Origin: Zeus faber
Taxonomy: Eukaryota > Chordata > Actinopteri > Zeiformes > Zeidae
Assembly: GCA_960531495.1 (NCBI GenBank)
Contig: OY482862.1
Location: 15,014,108 to 15,078,107, forward strand
Length of the DNA stretch: 64,000 nt
Reading direction: 5' to 3'
Shown: piece by piece, positions 63,768 to 64,000 of the stretch
Numbering within the stretch: the stretch's first letter is position 1
How the letters are laid out: every line of letters begins with the position of its first letter
Notes under the pieces: model-generated
Told to the model about the DNA's origin: nothing
What the model saw: only the letters and a program-made list of their open reading frames with translations
Database searches by the model: none
Position numbers and translations under genes: made by a program

Positions 63768-64000
63768 CAAAGCTTTCACGTCAATTCTCTGGAGAGCCAG
63801 GCGCTCCATTTACCCCTGTTCACCGGCGGATGTATGTGCACTTACCACACAAATAGCTACAAGTGCCGTCCTTTACAGCCGCCTAAAGTACAACGCTTTG
63901 TGCAACTTTGACATCCAGCGCTGCCCGGCCTCAATAAATGATCCGGCGGACGTTTCTAAAAACAGCCGCGGAAACCCGTTGAGGTTTGCCGTGATCGCGT

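Larger units (their letters stand above)
60950..64000. other. Sequence downstream of asb9
   Basis: No gene was recognised on either strand. The first part should contain the asb9 3' UTR; AATAAA at 62083-62088 and 62199-62204 are candidate polyadenylation signals. An hAT-like fragment lies at 61427-61530 and a TG tract at 63714-63765. In mammals ASB11 lies close to ASB9, but no second ASB gene was seen before the window ends. Confidence 0.5.

Overview
The window is vertebrate genomic DNA, almost certainly from a ray-finned (teleost) fish. The evidence is GT-AG split genes, long CA/TG, CT, TA and GATA microsatellites, Tc1-like and hAT-like DNA transposon remains, and a gene set that in mammals lies on the X short arm (ANOS1, TBL1X, GPR143, ASB9). 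The species cannot be told from the sequence. A 200-base run of N at 32412-32611 marks an assembly gap. All exon coordinates below were set by hand from splice consensus, reading phase and family similarity.

Layout. 1-24.7 kb (minus strand): the 5' part of anos1 (anosmin-1). Four exons encode the signal peptide, the cysteine-rich region and the WAP domain. The fibronectin III exons lie off the left edge. Introns 1 and 2 are very long and hold microsatellites, CpG-rich blocks and an 18-bp minisatellite. 24.7-39.5 kb: a gene-poor interval between the head-to-head anos1 and tbl1x genes, holding the gap, a decayed Tc1-like transposon, several hAT-like fragments, a MADF-like coding relic and a MITE. 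39.5-45.6 kb (plus): tbl1x, complete in 14 coding exons (513 codons), a WD40/LisH subunit of the NCoR/SMRT-HDAC3 corepressor. 48.3-54.5 kb (minus): gpr143 (OA1), complete in 9 coding exons (416 codons), a melanosomal seven-helix receptor, tail to tail with tbl1x. 56.6-60.9 kb (plus): asb9, complete in 7 coding exons (302 codons), an ankyrin-repeat/SOCS-box adaptor, head to head with gpr143. 61-64 kb: no gene recognised.

The genes are not an operon or a shared pathway; their proximity is conserved synteny. The clearest regulatory inference is a perfect MITF-type M-box about 110 bp upstream of the gpr143 start codon. I found no credible new biological system. The points most worth a second look are the separate terminal exon of gpr143, the M-box, the MADF-like relic, the hexamer repeat forming a tbl1x splice acceptor, and the candidate regulatory blocks in the anos1 introns.
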